This document shows positions 23,029-34,911 of a stretch of DNA of 64,000 nucleotides, piece after piece. Made by a program: the position numbers and the translations under genes. Numbering within the stretch: the stretch's first letter is position 1; each line of letters starts with the position of its first letter. The notes below the pieces were generated by a model. It did no database searches. It was not told the DNA's origin and saw only the letters and a list, made by a program, of their open reading frames with translations. Origin of the DNA: Beverwykella pulmonaria (lineage: Eukaryota > Ascomycota > Dothideomycetes > Pleosporales > Melanommataceae); NCBI GenBank assembly GCA_001599595.1, contig BCHH01000011.1:641894-705893 (forward strand), read 5' to 3'.

Positions 23029-23913
23029 GGTGTCGGTAAACTGTAGGTAAAGTCTTGGGGAATTCGTTCAAGGGAGACTTTCGCAGTGTTTGGCGACAGC
23101 AATTATATATGCTCCGAGTTGAGCATCGGTGTTGTTGGCATGTACATTACCCCGACCCTACGTCAGGCAACTGCCCCTCTTCGAATTATTCAGCAATAGG
23201 GCCACCAATAACATCAGTAAGCAGGACCGGAATAAAATCTTTGGCTGTACGCAGTACTTCAGTCCGAGGGCTGAAGGGTGGCAGTGGAATCGTTCTAGGA
23301 TTTATTCCGGTTAGGATTGCAAAAGCTTGGTTGGTAATCTGTGTTCCCACTCTCACATTACCAGCCACCCTTGTTAACGATTCTATGATCCATCACAATC
23401 TTCCATACAGAGATTAACACAGGCGGAGCGTTGCTCTGACTCGCCTAATATTTTATAAAAATGCTCTTGCATCTCTGTATTGCGTTGGCGGTGTTAGTGC
23501 TACTTTTGATTAGCCGGTGACATGTGGCCGGTTCTATATCGGCCTCCTGTGGTAATTGCTTGTACTTATACCACGCGGTATATCCATTTTAATTTTTGAA
23601 GTCCATTTGTGGGCTTCTCATCAGACTCTTAAGGCAATAAGAAATTGAAATCAGGAGAGGCTTGTGGGAATTTTTAAAATGAAAATAATGTTGTCGCTAC
23701 TCAAGTTAACAAAAGCTCAAGATTGAGTGACGTCGACCGCTTATCTAATCCTGTCGCTAAGGAAACGCGCTAAGGGAACTTCCGAATGCACGTCAAGCTA
23801 CGTGAACGTAGTCGCCGTTCAGTAGCCCTACCCTTGCAGCTGGCTGATCGAAGCTCACAAACCCATTCCAAACCACCCTTCGCCTGCCCAAATCACGCCT
23901 CACACCACACGCT
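23029..23913. other. intergenic, divergent promoter region
   Basis: 885 bases between the reductase and VPS45 starts. AT-rich around 23440-23760, with one TGACGTCG near 23728 resembling a bZIP half-site. No gene is supported. Confidence 0.45.
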
Positions 23914-25856
23914 ATGGATATCGTACAGGCCGTCTCCGGCTACATCACCAAAATGGTGTCTGTTGGAGACAGCGCCGCCGCTGGCACCTCCGCGGCCAAG
24001 ATGAAGGTTCTCTTGCTGGACAATGAGACTGTAGGTTTGTCTGCTCTGCCAAAGTTGGTGTAAACTGTTGCTAACATTGCCTAGGTTTCTATTATATCCA
24101 CCGCAACCACGCAGTCTGCTTTACTCAACCATGAAGTCTACCTTACCGAGTACTACACCCCTCCCTCCACACCTACTCGATCCTGTCTAACCCCCGAGAT
24201 TAGTCGACTCGATAACCAGAACCGCGAGAAGATGCGCCATCTTCGCTGTCTGTGCTTCGTTCGACCGTCCCCCGAATCCATACAAGGCCTGATTGAAGAG
24301 TTGCGGGAGCCTAAATATGGGGAATACAACATCTGTGAGCATCATAAAAGGCAACATTGCGCATTCTCTTCTGACTGCGTGTAGACTTCAGCAACATCAT
24401 AAAGAAATCGTCTTTGGAGCGACTCGCGGAAGCAGACGACCATGAAGTCGTGCGCGCCGTCCAAGAATACTTCGCCGACTTCCTCGTTATAAATCCAGAC
24501 TTGATGTCCCTAGGCCTAGGATTCCCGAATCACAGACTATGGAGCACCAGCCCAGACTCATGGAATCAGGACTCTCTGCAGAGGTCAACGGAGGGTGTGT
24601 TAGCATTGCTTTTGGCCTTGAAAAAGAAGCCATTGATTCGGTATCAAAAGAATAGCCTCCTGGTCAAGAAGCTTGCAACAGAAGTTCGGTATCACATGAC
24701 GCAGGAGGATCAGCTATTCGATTTCCGGAAGACTGATACACCTCCTATCCTTCTCATTGTCGACCGTCGGGACGACCCAGTCACTCCGCTCCTCACTCAG
24801 TGGACTTATCAGGCTATGGTCCATGAGCTGCTAGGCATAAAGAACGGCAGGGTTGACTTACGGGATGTGCCGGAAATAAAACCAGAGATGAAGGAAATCG
24901 TCCTTTCCCAAGAGCAAGATCCCTTTTTCAAGAAGAACATGTACCTCAACTTCGGTGATCTTGGCCAGAACGCCAAGGACTATGTCGAACAGTTTGCTTC
25001 CAAGCAGCAAGGATCGCAAAAGCTCGACTCTATCGCAGATATGAAGCGCTTTATTGAAGATTTTCCCGAGTTTCGCAAGCTCTCTGGGAATGTTACCAAA
25101 CATGTTACCCTTGTAGGCGAACTAAGCCGTCGAGTCGGGGAGGACAGCCTCTTAGATGTGAGCGAGCTGGAACAGAGTCTAGCTTGCACGGACAACCACT
25201 CGAACGATGTGAAATCACTGCAACGCATCATCCAAAATCCGAAGATACCCGCTGATAACAAGTTGCGTCTTACTGCCATCTACGCGCTTCGGTACTCGAA
25301 ACATTCCTCTAACTCTACCCCCATGCTTCTGGATTTGCTTGGAGTATCCGGTGGCATATCTCGGCATCGAATCAACCTCATTCCAAAACTTTTGACCTAT
25401 CACAACTCCTTACAAGCCTCAACAGTTGCTGGAGGCGGAATGCCAGATCTGTTCCAGCCTGGCTCGTTCTTTGGAGGCGCTCGTGACCGAATCAAAGGAC
25501 TGAAGGGCGTGGAAAACGTGTATACGCAGCATTCCCCCCGGCTGGAGACGACGCTCCAAGACTTGATTAAAGGCAAACTCAATCAACAAATTTATCCCTT
25601 TGTCGAGAGCGGCGGCTCTACGAAGGACAAGCCTCAAGATATCATCATATTCATGGTTGGCGGAACGACGTATGAAGAAGCTAAGATGGTAGCACAGGTC
25701 AACGCCAGCTCGCCTGGCGTTCGTGTCGTACTTGGTGGCACAAGCGTGCACAACAGCTCGTCATTTTTGGAGGAAGTTGAAGACGCAGTTGAGTCCTGGC
25801 CGGAACCTCCAGCGACTTCAGCGGCAGCACGATTACGGAGAGAAGTAGGAAGATGA
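23914..25856 (+). CDS. VPS45: Sec1/Munc18 protein Vps45
   Basis: Four exons, 23914..24030, 24085..24149, 24204..24334 and 24385..25856, give 594 residues, normal for the family. Vps45 binds the endosomal/TGN syntaxin Tlg2/Pep12 and controls SNARE assembly in Golgi-to-endosome traffic. Diagnostic blocks are 'KVLLLDNETVSIISTATTQS' after splicing, 'ILLIVDRRDDPVTPLLTQW', 'YQAMVHELL' and 'IIIFMVGGTTYEEA' near the C-terminus. All three introns are about 50 bases and are placed by conserved sequence across each junction, e.g. 'YNIYFSNIIKKS'. The start has an in-frame 'MDIVQAVSGYI', which is typical. Confidence 0.95.
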
Positions 25857-26612
25857 TAGTCAGTCTTGGTCGGTACGCACATTGAAACCTATAACTGTTT
25901 GCCATTGTATTTTCTTTTTCGCATTGCTCGGGAACGGGTGTTCGTGCTATAGATGCATGGGATATCGGGGCGTTTGGGCTGACGTGGGTGGCACATCTAC
26001 ACTGTAAACCGTATTGGTAGTAATGACACCGCTTCTTCTCACTTCGGCAGGAGATCCCTCAACCAAGACACGCAACAAAATCGCTCAACAGGCACTCCGT
26101 GGTTATGCGCTCGCGAACATCCCGTTCGTATCGAAAAGCACATCTCGACGACTAGGGTTGCGCGCGTATCTAACTGGTAGCTTACCGAATCCACCACAGG
26201 CAGTGGGGAGTCATATTTGCCACTTTGCAGCAGCGATAAGCGTGCATGTCGACATTATTATGAGAAGGTTTATGGTCGATGCTCTCATATGGATGGTCAT
26301 CAAAGCCGAGCCCGGTAGCAAAGCGATAAAAATCTTCCCTGAATATAGCACTAGCCTGTTTCTGGTTTGAGGCTATTTCGCAGGGCTGAGCTTATCACGT
26401 GTGATATGTGCTAAAGGACCTGGCCGTCCCAGCGGCGGTCCGACATCCGGAACACCATCCCCAGTCCTTCATCGCAAAACCTCAACATCCGACCATGGCG
26501 CGAAAATGGTGGTGAGATATGCCCGAACAAGTCTTGCAGTCGAGAGTGGTTCGCAGGAGGAATCCACGCCCCATTAATTCGTGTGTGGTTAGTCAGCCCG
26601 GGCGCAACGTCG
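25857..26612. other. intergenic
   Basis: 756 bases between genes on the same strand. A 118-codon frame (26014-26370) has no recognisable features and starts at a non-ATG codon; I do not call it. Confidence 0.45.
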
Positions 26613-29410
26613 ATGCCTTCTTGTGAAGTAATGCGAGATGCCGTTCGGGTAGTATATCACAAGACTTCCAGGAAGACATTGAAGTAGCACCAATTCCTAT
26701 TATCCTGGGTTTCTTTTCTCATCTAAGGTTTAGGAATGTCGCACCCGTAAGAGCCGGTGTTCAAAAACACATCCCTGCCAGAATTGCACAGCCTTTGGAC
26801 GAGAATGCGTCTTCATCACGGTACCTGAGTCCGCAACACGCCGGAGACAGAGGGACTCTTCTTCAAAAACGAACGCAGATTGGACCCAGCCAATTCCTTT
26901 GAGAGCCCATAGTCAGCCCTCTCCGCCTGAGAAATTCGAGAACACGAGCACCAACACCAACGCTACTACCACGACTCCCGGAACGCCCCCACGTGACTAT
27001 GAGTGGGAAGCGTATCAGCAGCATGTCGAGGTCGACGGTGATGCGTGGGAGAAATTGCCCGCGGAACCCGAAGAGACGCCAGACGATGTGTACGAAGACG
27101 AAAATGACGACGAGGATCAGATTGCGACGGATCTTACGATTCGAATCGGCAGGATGATTATTTGTGAAAATATTACTGGATTTTTCCGCCCTCAGTACGC
27201 CGAAGAGGTACTGTTTCCCCTCCTCATTTCATTCGTTACGCATTGTGTGGATCCTTCTGTTTCCAATTCATTTACTAAGATCTTCTGTGATAGCTTGGCA
27301 AGCTTCTTTCAGAGCATGTTGCTTCTACCTCCTCGGTCGCTGGTCAAAGAGCGCCGCAATCCTCCGCTCTTTTGTCTGCGGAGCACATGCCGTCACTTTC
27401 GCCCTCTCTCAACCTCCTCTTAGGGGGTTCGGCAGCTCTAGCTCCCGGTACTGATCTTGAACCGCCTGAGCTACCTACAAGGTTAGAGGTTGAGGCTTTG
27501 TATCAGAGGTATGTGGAGGCTGTGAGCCCTCTTGCACATGTTCTGCATATCCCGTCTTTCAAACGAGTTTTCGATCGTTTCTGGATGAACATCGAACTTG
27601 GAAATCCGAACCAGAATTCCTGTACGGCTTTGATTTTGTCGGTTTGTATGGCTGCAGCCGCCTCGTTGTCACCGCTCCAAGCAAAGGCGCAGTTTGGCAT
27701 CACGAAAGAAGATTTATTCCTTCGGCTGCAGAAGGCCACCGAGCTCGCTTTGCTCCGTGCTAAGTGGGCCAAAACGTCGAATATCAGAACCCTGCAGGCG
27801 CTTACGATATACTTGGTACGTAATTACATTTATATACTGTATATTCCCATGTCCGATGAAAACAACAAGGGTGGCAACCAAATTCAGACAAAGGACAGAA
27901 CAATCAACTCCTACCTAACGCTACTATATCTACCAGCAGGGCCAGTATCCTCCTACGCACTCCTACACATACACCTGATATTCTCCTCGGATGTCGCACC
28001 ATGTAGTGATCACAATTTGTTTGCTAACCATGACAGATTCCCCTATGCAGAGCGCAGATATCTCGCGCCACATCGGTCGTGGTGGGAGCTTTGGTTCGAC
28101 TAGCACAATGCATTGGTATCCACCGTCTGAGCCCGAACAGCTTAACCCCAATCCAACAGCATGTTCGATCCCTTCTCTGGTATCAGATTTGCTTTCTAGA
28201 CTTCAGAACAGCAGAGGCTCAAGGCCCCCATCCCTCTATTCGATCAGATGACTTCGATATTCCCCTGCCTATCAACGTGGACGATGATGTCTTCGAATTC
28301 GGCACTCCCAAGTGGCAACACCACCCCACTCCCATTCAAGGCTGGACAGACGTAACACTATCGTTAATCCGCTATGAGTGCAACGAACTGCACCGCCTGA
28401 TCTTCCGAGGTAGAATAGAAATGGACCGCAAAGTCATCACGCTCCATGATCTCCGTGCCCAAGTAGACGCACGAAAACGAGAGATACAGGCCAAGTACCT
28501 CTACTACCTCGACGCACAAATGCCCATCCAAAGATACGCAGGCCTAGTAGCAACGCTCCTCATGGCCCGCTGTGACTCCATGCTGCTCTACCGGCACCTC
28601 CCACAGACTTCCCTCCAACCACGCTCCGAATCTGAGAACCGCCTCCGCGACGTGCTTCTCACCGCTGCACTAATAACTCTCGAAATTGGCGCCACACTTG
28701 ACACACTCCCCTCACTAAGCGCATGGGCATGGTACTCGACAACATACCAGCAATATCATGCAGTCCTCCTTCTCCTCACTGAACTCTACCGAACGCCCGA
28801 CCTCATACGCAAAGACCGCATGATGACGATAATCGATCACATCTTCGGGCATTGCTACGGGGTCGGCGTGCGCGAGCGCTGCTCGGACCTCCTCTGGACA
28901 GTCAAAGAGAATCTAGAAGCGTTCTACATCATGAAAGGCGTCAACAAACGCAAACACCAGCCTCAACAACACCCTACTTTGCAGCCCATCCAATCCCAAT
29001 CACAGCCCCAAAATCACACACCCTCGAATTCCGTAACGCAGGACTACTCGCAAATGGCGTCAATGCAGCAACTCCAGACGCCACTCGAGAGCCTGACTGT
29101 AGATTTTGATTCCCTGCTAGGAGGACTGAGTTCGAGAGGTAGTGTAGAGGAGTTGGAGAGCTTCTTTGCGGGGTTGCCGAGTGGCAATGATCCAGGGGCG
29201 ATATTCGTTCCTGTTGACCCGGGGACGCAGCAGAGTGGGCCGGAGTGGAGTGACAGCGCAGGCGCGGGTGCGGGTGCGGGTGCGACAGCTGGTGCGGACA
29301 GTGGTCTGCAGCAATGGGTAAGTGACATCCCCTTTTTGACCCACTCTGACGCCGATGGTACATTTCTGGCGGAAGTGAATGAAGAAGATGCTAATTCGAC
29401 GCACGAGTAG
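26613..29410 (+). CDS. Zn2Cys6 fungal transcription factor
   Basis: Four exons, 26613..26627, 26734..27207, 27294..27815 and 28037..29410, give 794 residues. The 15-base first exon (M-P-S-C-E) supplies the first zinc ligand. Joined to exon 2 it gives C-E-E-C-R-T-R-K-S-R-C, then C..C......C, a complete Gal4-type binuclear cluster at the extreme N-terminus. An acidic stretch follows (about 90-120). The middle holds a fungal-specific regulatory (MHR) domain with 'VGALVRLAQCIGIHR' and 'YDLDAQMP'-like helices. The C-terminus is Q/S-rich with an Ala-Gly run (about 725). The targets are unknown. The 221-base third intron is the least certain; a small exon inside it is possible. The start codon could lie further upstream on a separate exon. 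Confidence 0.85.
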
Positions 29411-30742
29411 GGCACCTGGAACTTCGTAGGGCAAAACAGAAACTGATACATGAATAAAAGAATGTTTTGATTCTTCTTGCCTTTCATAGTGGGTTATTGT
29501 ATTTGGCACAGGTAAGTGGGGATTTGGGTAAACGTGTAGGCACTGGGACTGGCATGTACGATTACCGCCCATCTATATATTCTAGAGTCGTAGGACCATC
29601 ATCTCTCAATTATTGACACCTCTTTTCAAAGTATAAAACCTATATACACATCAACCAACCTCAAAAAGCGTATTTGGAGTCTATCTCTTTCTACAAAGCT
29701 TTTTTACTTTCTCTGTGCATTACACACACTTGTAAACGAACTTTCTAGCCTTACGCAGTAATTGAAGTAGACTAGCACATACAATAATCAAGAAAAAGTT
29801 AGCAAACAAAAATTTACGAGAGAACCCGAATGAGGAAAGAAAAACACTCCGATTTCGTCGCTGAGATACCCTTCGGCCCCTCCTCGTGTACTTTGAAGAT
29901 AAAGTTGAGACTAGGATCTAGCGCATGCTTGCTCCCTGCCTCTTGTCTTTAATGCCCCTTATTACACTATCAAAGCAGGGCAACAGGGCAACTGTGGCGA
30001 TGCATAAGAACAAAAACTATTCAACACTACCCCTGAGTGACCGCAGGCGATAACACATCAGTAATGCTAGAACAGACATATTCAGCACGCCGCCGATTAG
30101 TCTATACCAAAATCGTGATTGGAATGAGGGCGGGGCGGAAAGTGGGATTTGAGTATCAAAATCAACCCATGGTCAATTCACGCAGTCTATAGCCCACACG
30201 TTCAGTCGAGCTCATCAGAAGAACATATGCATTTCTACTCAGGAAAACGCGCCTCCCAAAACCGCCAACCCACAGAGGACCAAAGTTCTGTATATAACCA
30301 ACCCTAACCCTGAATCCGGACTCATTTGTGGCTCGCTGAAGCAGAGAGTGCCTACCCGTATTAAACGCCATACACAGAAAATTCGTGAAAAGGGCCCGTG
30401 TAACACCCGACCGCACTGCAGTCTCGTCCGAATGAGAGGACCAAAGGGGAGGTTTTTCTAAAGATTAGGACAAAAGAAAAAATGGTGTGCGAAGGAGAGT
30501 GCCAATAATGCAAGAGAGTGAGGCCGAAGTGGTACCGAGTACTCCAGATGTGGACTTGCACCCCTCGATGTCGTCCCGTACGGAGAGAATGGAAAGCGCA
30601 AACCACCATGTTGCTGACACGAAACGACGCCGACCGAATGCAAAAATAAATTGCCACTAAATTTAAGGGGTGAAAACTCGCCTCGACACTATATGCAACG
30701 TCATGCCAAGTTCAAGACGCGAAGATACATAGTACTGTCAGA
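29411..30742. other. long convergent intergenic region
   Basis: 1.3 kb between two 3' ends. AT-rich, with many short frames. No gene or RNA is supported. Confidence 0.5.
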
Positions 30743-32257
30743 CTAATAATGTGAGGTTTCAGAGGCACTCAGCGCACTTCTCTTCATTGGTGGCGGTGGC
30801 GGCGGCGGCTTCTTTGCTCTCGAGGGGGGAGGTGGCGGAGGCACTTTCTTTCCGTTCACCGCAAGGTCCGATGCAGACGCAGTCCAGCTGGTAGCCCGTG
30901 ATAGTTGGCTACCTTGGCTTGTAGCAGGACTAGGTGGGGATCTGTCACGTCTATGATGGTTTGAACTCGCGTAGTCGTCTTCGTAGTCATCGGCAAATGT
31001 ATCGGCACGGCGCACAGGGCGAAGGTTACCGCGTCCGGCCATTATGGCAGTTGGCTCGGTTGGGACACGGGAAATCCGGCGTGCCGGAGACTCCTCACGT
31101 TGGATGCGGGAAGCTGCATCGAAGGTCGAGGTGCGACCATATGCAGGACGAGCAGCGTATCCACCAGGAGACGAGGAATCCTGACCTGGCGAAATATTGC
31201 GGGGGTTCAGGCGAGGAATAGTGATGCGAGGTGCCTCTGGGACTGGCTCCTCCTCGGGGGGGTTGAAGCGCTCGGCATAGCCATGGGCAGTGTTGACAGA
31301 CCGGGAGCGGGTGGGGCGGTTCTTAGTGTCTCTGGAACGAGTGTTAGTCAGGCCACTAATGATGGTTGCATTATGCACTCACCGAACCGGCCAGTCTCGC
31401 TTGACGTTCAGGAGAATCTCTCGGCAACGATCATGGTACGTCAATTCTGCCTCCAGAAAATCTGTCAGGTCCTGCACCAACTCCACTTCCGACTCCTTGA
31501 TGTCCTGCATCCTCCTGAAGACGTCTTCGCTCGACTCTTCGTACTTGGCTTTCTGTGAGCGCAGCTCCTCCTCGACGCGGAAGTCCTCCTTCTTTGCTTT
31601 TTGCATTTTAACGAGCGAGGTATCATAGGCCAATCGTCGTTGTTCGAGCTTCTTGCGTGCGGCCTGGATACAAGTTAATTTTTTGTGGCGGCCAGGCGTT
31701 ACGGAAAAGCAGAGTGACATACCTGGTATTCCTTCATCTGGGCCAGAGAGCGCTCCAGGCCCTCCAGCCAGGTCCCCGTCGCACCCACGACATATGTCTC
31801 CTGGACGCGGGCCAGGCGCTCGTTTGCTCGGCCGAGTGCTGTCCGCAGTCAGTCCAGTTGTAAATAATAGGGGGTTATGGGAAAGCACCCACAGCTCAAG
31901 CAGGTGCCGAACTCAGAGTCAGGCTCAAAGTCTTCGCCATGCGTGACCATGGTCGAGCCCAAGTTTCCACCGGGGAGCGACTTTTCCTTGTCGTCGCCCT
32001 CAGCGCGTTTGGATAGTGATTTGACGTATACCGTCATTGATTTCTGCATCCTGTCCATGCCTGCACGACTGGTTAGTATGTTGGACTGCACGGCGTATCG
32101 TGAGACAACTGCGGTTGGATGGCTGCCTACCTTCGTGACGTAGATTCATCTCGAGCTCCAGGGCCTTGAATTCGTCAGAGAGGGCCGTCCTGACCTCTCC
32201 GCCCATCTTCTCCCCGGCCCATTGCTTGAAGCGGTCGAGTTTCTTGTTGACGAGCAT
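30743..32257 (-). CDS. BAR-domain protein (Mug137/endophilin-like)
   Basis: Five exons, complement(30743..31331, 31383..31663, 31723..31838, 31893..32060, 32131..32257), give 426 residues. Residues 1-230 form a BAR domain that should dimerise and bind curved membrane. It opens 'VNKKLDRFKQWAGEKMG' and continues through 'LGRANERLARVQETYV' and 'FLEAELTYHDRCREILLNV', close to the endophilin/Mug137 pattern. The rest is disordered and R/S/P-rich and ends in two poly-proline runs separated by SRAKK. No SH3 domain is present, so those runs are more likely SH3 ligands for a partner. Every intron junction preserves BAR sequence. A role in endocytosis or membrane scission is inferred. Confidence 0.88.
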
Positions 32258-34911
32258 GGTTGTGTTGTTGCAGTTTGCAAGGTCAAATCGACAGGCAGTA
32301 GTTGCGAGGGGCTGTCGTAGCGTAGCGCAGGATAAGAGTCGGATTTGTACGGCGCACTGGGCACGGCGTAACGGAGGGGAACCTATCGATACAAGGGGTG
32401 CGGGCGCATGTAAGCTGGGCGCGGCGGAAAGCAATGGCACAGCGCAGTGCTGTAGTAGTCCGTGGAAGGCGAAAAGGTGCAGACAGCACCGAACAAAGCG
32501 AGCGTTGGTGACGTGGATGCAGAGAGAGGAAGAGTGGGGTGTTGTTTCATGCGAAGGACGGCGACGCGCATCAACTTCAAGTACAGTAAATCTCGCCGCC
32601 AAGCCGCACAGGGGGGGATGCACGATGCACTCTCGCCCATTGCGTGGCGAAATGGGGAGATCTGGGCGCTTTTGCGGCCCTGCTGGGCTTGCTCTGTGGA
32701 CGCCTGCGCCCGGGGACAGCCGCCGCGCCAAGGGCAAGAGCGCGGTCCTGCCCTATCGTGCCACCCTCAGTGCGCTCACTCCGCGCCGTTTCACCCTCCA
32801 CGATAGCCCTGAAGGCGGACCACCATCACTCGCAGGCTCTATTTTAAACAATACCGCCTGTCATCCGCCGAGCGGCAACCCGCCTGCCACTCGGCGTCAT
32901 CACCTTTTCAGGTAGATCGCGCCTCGCAGGGTTTCAAGCCACGACTTGAGCCGCGCTTCCTCGGTGCTTCTTGTCGCAAGAAACGTGTGTTTGAAGCCTC
33001 CAGGCCTGCCGCCCGACCAGAATAGTAACCCATCGGGATCGTCAACTCTCCGCACGGCTGCGAAACGCGTGGAGTCGTAGCCAGGTACAAGCGCGTGTCC
33101 ACGCCTCTCGTGTGCCTGCCCAAAAGACAGAAAGACGACGCAATATCCATCCCGCCAAATCATTTTACTTTTAGAAAGCACCTGACGTGATATTTGGCAA
33201 GAGCCTGGAAAATGACGTGGGACGTCAATGCCAGCCATAGTCCGATGCTTGGTATGCCCGAGCGGCATTCGATAGTGGACTGCGGAAACCTTAGTTGACC
33301 TTTGACGCACCCTCGGAACTGTTCGTCGGGTGTTCTACCCACCAACTCCATTTGAAGAATCCTGCAAGGTGCTTTTCTTTCAGGCTCGGAACTGATTTCA
33401 GTTTCTTCCCAAAGTGGTTGCGGGCATCTACCAGGCGAGAAGTGCCTGATTCATTGTGAACGTTCTTTTAGGATGAAACGAAGGGGATTTACACAACGGC
33501 ACCCCGCTCCGTTGGGATTGCCAGTGGGAGATTTGCGTAAGATCCTTTTCATTTTCTGTATCATGCAAGTGCTTATTGTTTATGCTTTACTCCAGCACGT
33601 TCTTGGCTGCTGAGTAAGGCACTCACGACCTTCGACTTCGTCGTCGACTTCCGCTTCATTGTTGCCATCCACCAACCACACTTTCGCTCCTCTCCTTTCG
33701 TCACTCGTATTCGCGCTGCAGCCAGAAATGATCGGAATCGTTCGTCGCTATGTCTGCGGTGCAGCATCGTCGTTCCATGACGCCTCGATCGTCCTCGCAT
33801 ATTCTAGATAATTTCACTGACCTTCGCAGCCAAATGGAATCGCGTGAGCTGGTTGGCTATCCCATCGGTATGCGGTTTGCTGGAATGATGGCGTGCAGGC
33901 ACTGCAACCCCTGGAGATGCGCTGTTGCGACACTATCCTGCAAAATCTACAGCCTCGCTCATGGCCTTTCCACGTCTCCGTCTCAGTTTTGTGCGCTTTT
34001 CTAAATTTTGTCCGTTTCTTAAATAATTATCTCCTAATTTTAAATGTAAGTTGCGCTCCATCGCTCTGCCTTCTAGCAACGGCAGGCAAGTAAAGAGATG
34101 GGAATCTTTGGATTTTTCTGTATCGTCTCTGGAAACCATCAAGAAGTCTCGCACTGCAAGCATTGCAGTGGGGTTGGCTGGAAATCTCGCGCTCTGTCTG
34201 ATACCCCACAAATTGACCCCGATCCGAGCCTGGCACAGAGCAGCGCTGCTGCAAGTCACCTACCCTCTTGCTTGCATCACGTGGATGGCACCACGTAGAC
34301 AGCCCAGGAGCAGAGAGCGGGATCCAATTTCTCTTCCCTTCCTCACTGCTTTGGGGCCTGTTTGCTGCTGCACATGCTTACGGATCGTCAGCCTTGGGTT
34401 GTTGTATCCCATGTGGCGTGTAAAATAGGCCATATTACAACGAGTCCATGTCGGCAGTACATTGGTGCCACCATCGAAAACAGGGCGGTCAGGGCGGTCA
34501 CGGTGTCGAGGCTGTGGTTTGATGTGTTGGAGTAGGGTTTGAATAAGCATGCAGACTAAGGCAGGCGTTGGTAGCAGGCAGTCTGCTTTAGCCCGAATTC
34601 CTTGATACTCGTCGCTTAATGACCAGCTTTCACCATCTTGTAATCGATGAATGAACTGAACAGACTTCTAAGAGACTAAATGTACATGCTCCGAGCTCCC
34701 AAGCTCTTGAAACAAGTGCTATGTGAGTGCGACTTCGCTCAGGCGCTCAGGCCTCTTAACTGGTGTTTATTTCATTGTACTAGCGAAATAGGATTACATG
34801 ATGCGTGCCTAGCCGTGCTTTCGTTCATCGATATCACACGCGGACCGGCACCTTTCCCGACTCTTCACCGATTCACTACCCCCATCACACCAACCGCCAT
34901 AAACTGCAAAC
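32258..34911. other. long divergent intergenic region
   Basis: 2.65 kb between the BAR and DDT/WHIM gene starts. The part to about 32900 is GC-rich with long overlapping stop-free frames on both strands, which I attribute to base composition. A 136-codon minus frame at 32900-33310 is not recognisable. The rest is spacer. A small undetected multi-exon gene cannot be ruled out. Confidence 0.4.

Noticed and set aside
26014..26370. 118-codon plus frame between VPS45 and the transcription factor
   Set aside because: Non-ATG start, no domain, no splice support; likely chance.
32000..32915. Two long overlapping frames (245 and 249 codons) on opposite strands
   Set aside because: GC-rich, low in stops on both strands and overlapping BAR exons; composition is not protein-like.
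32900..33310. 136-codon minus frame near the BAR promoter
   Set aside because: Some protein-like composition but no start context, homology or splice structure that I can support.
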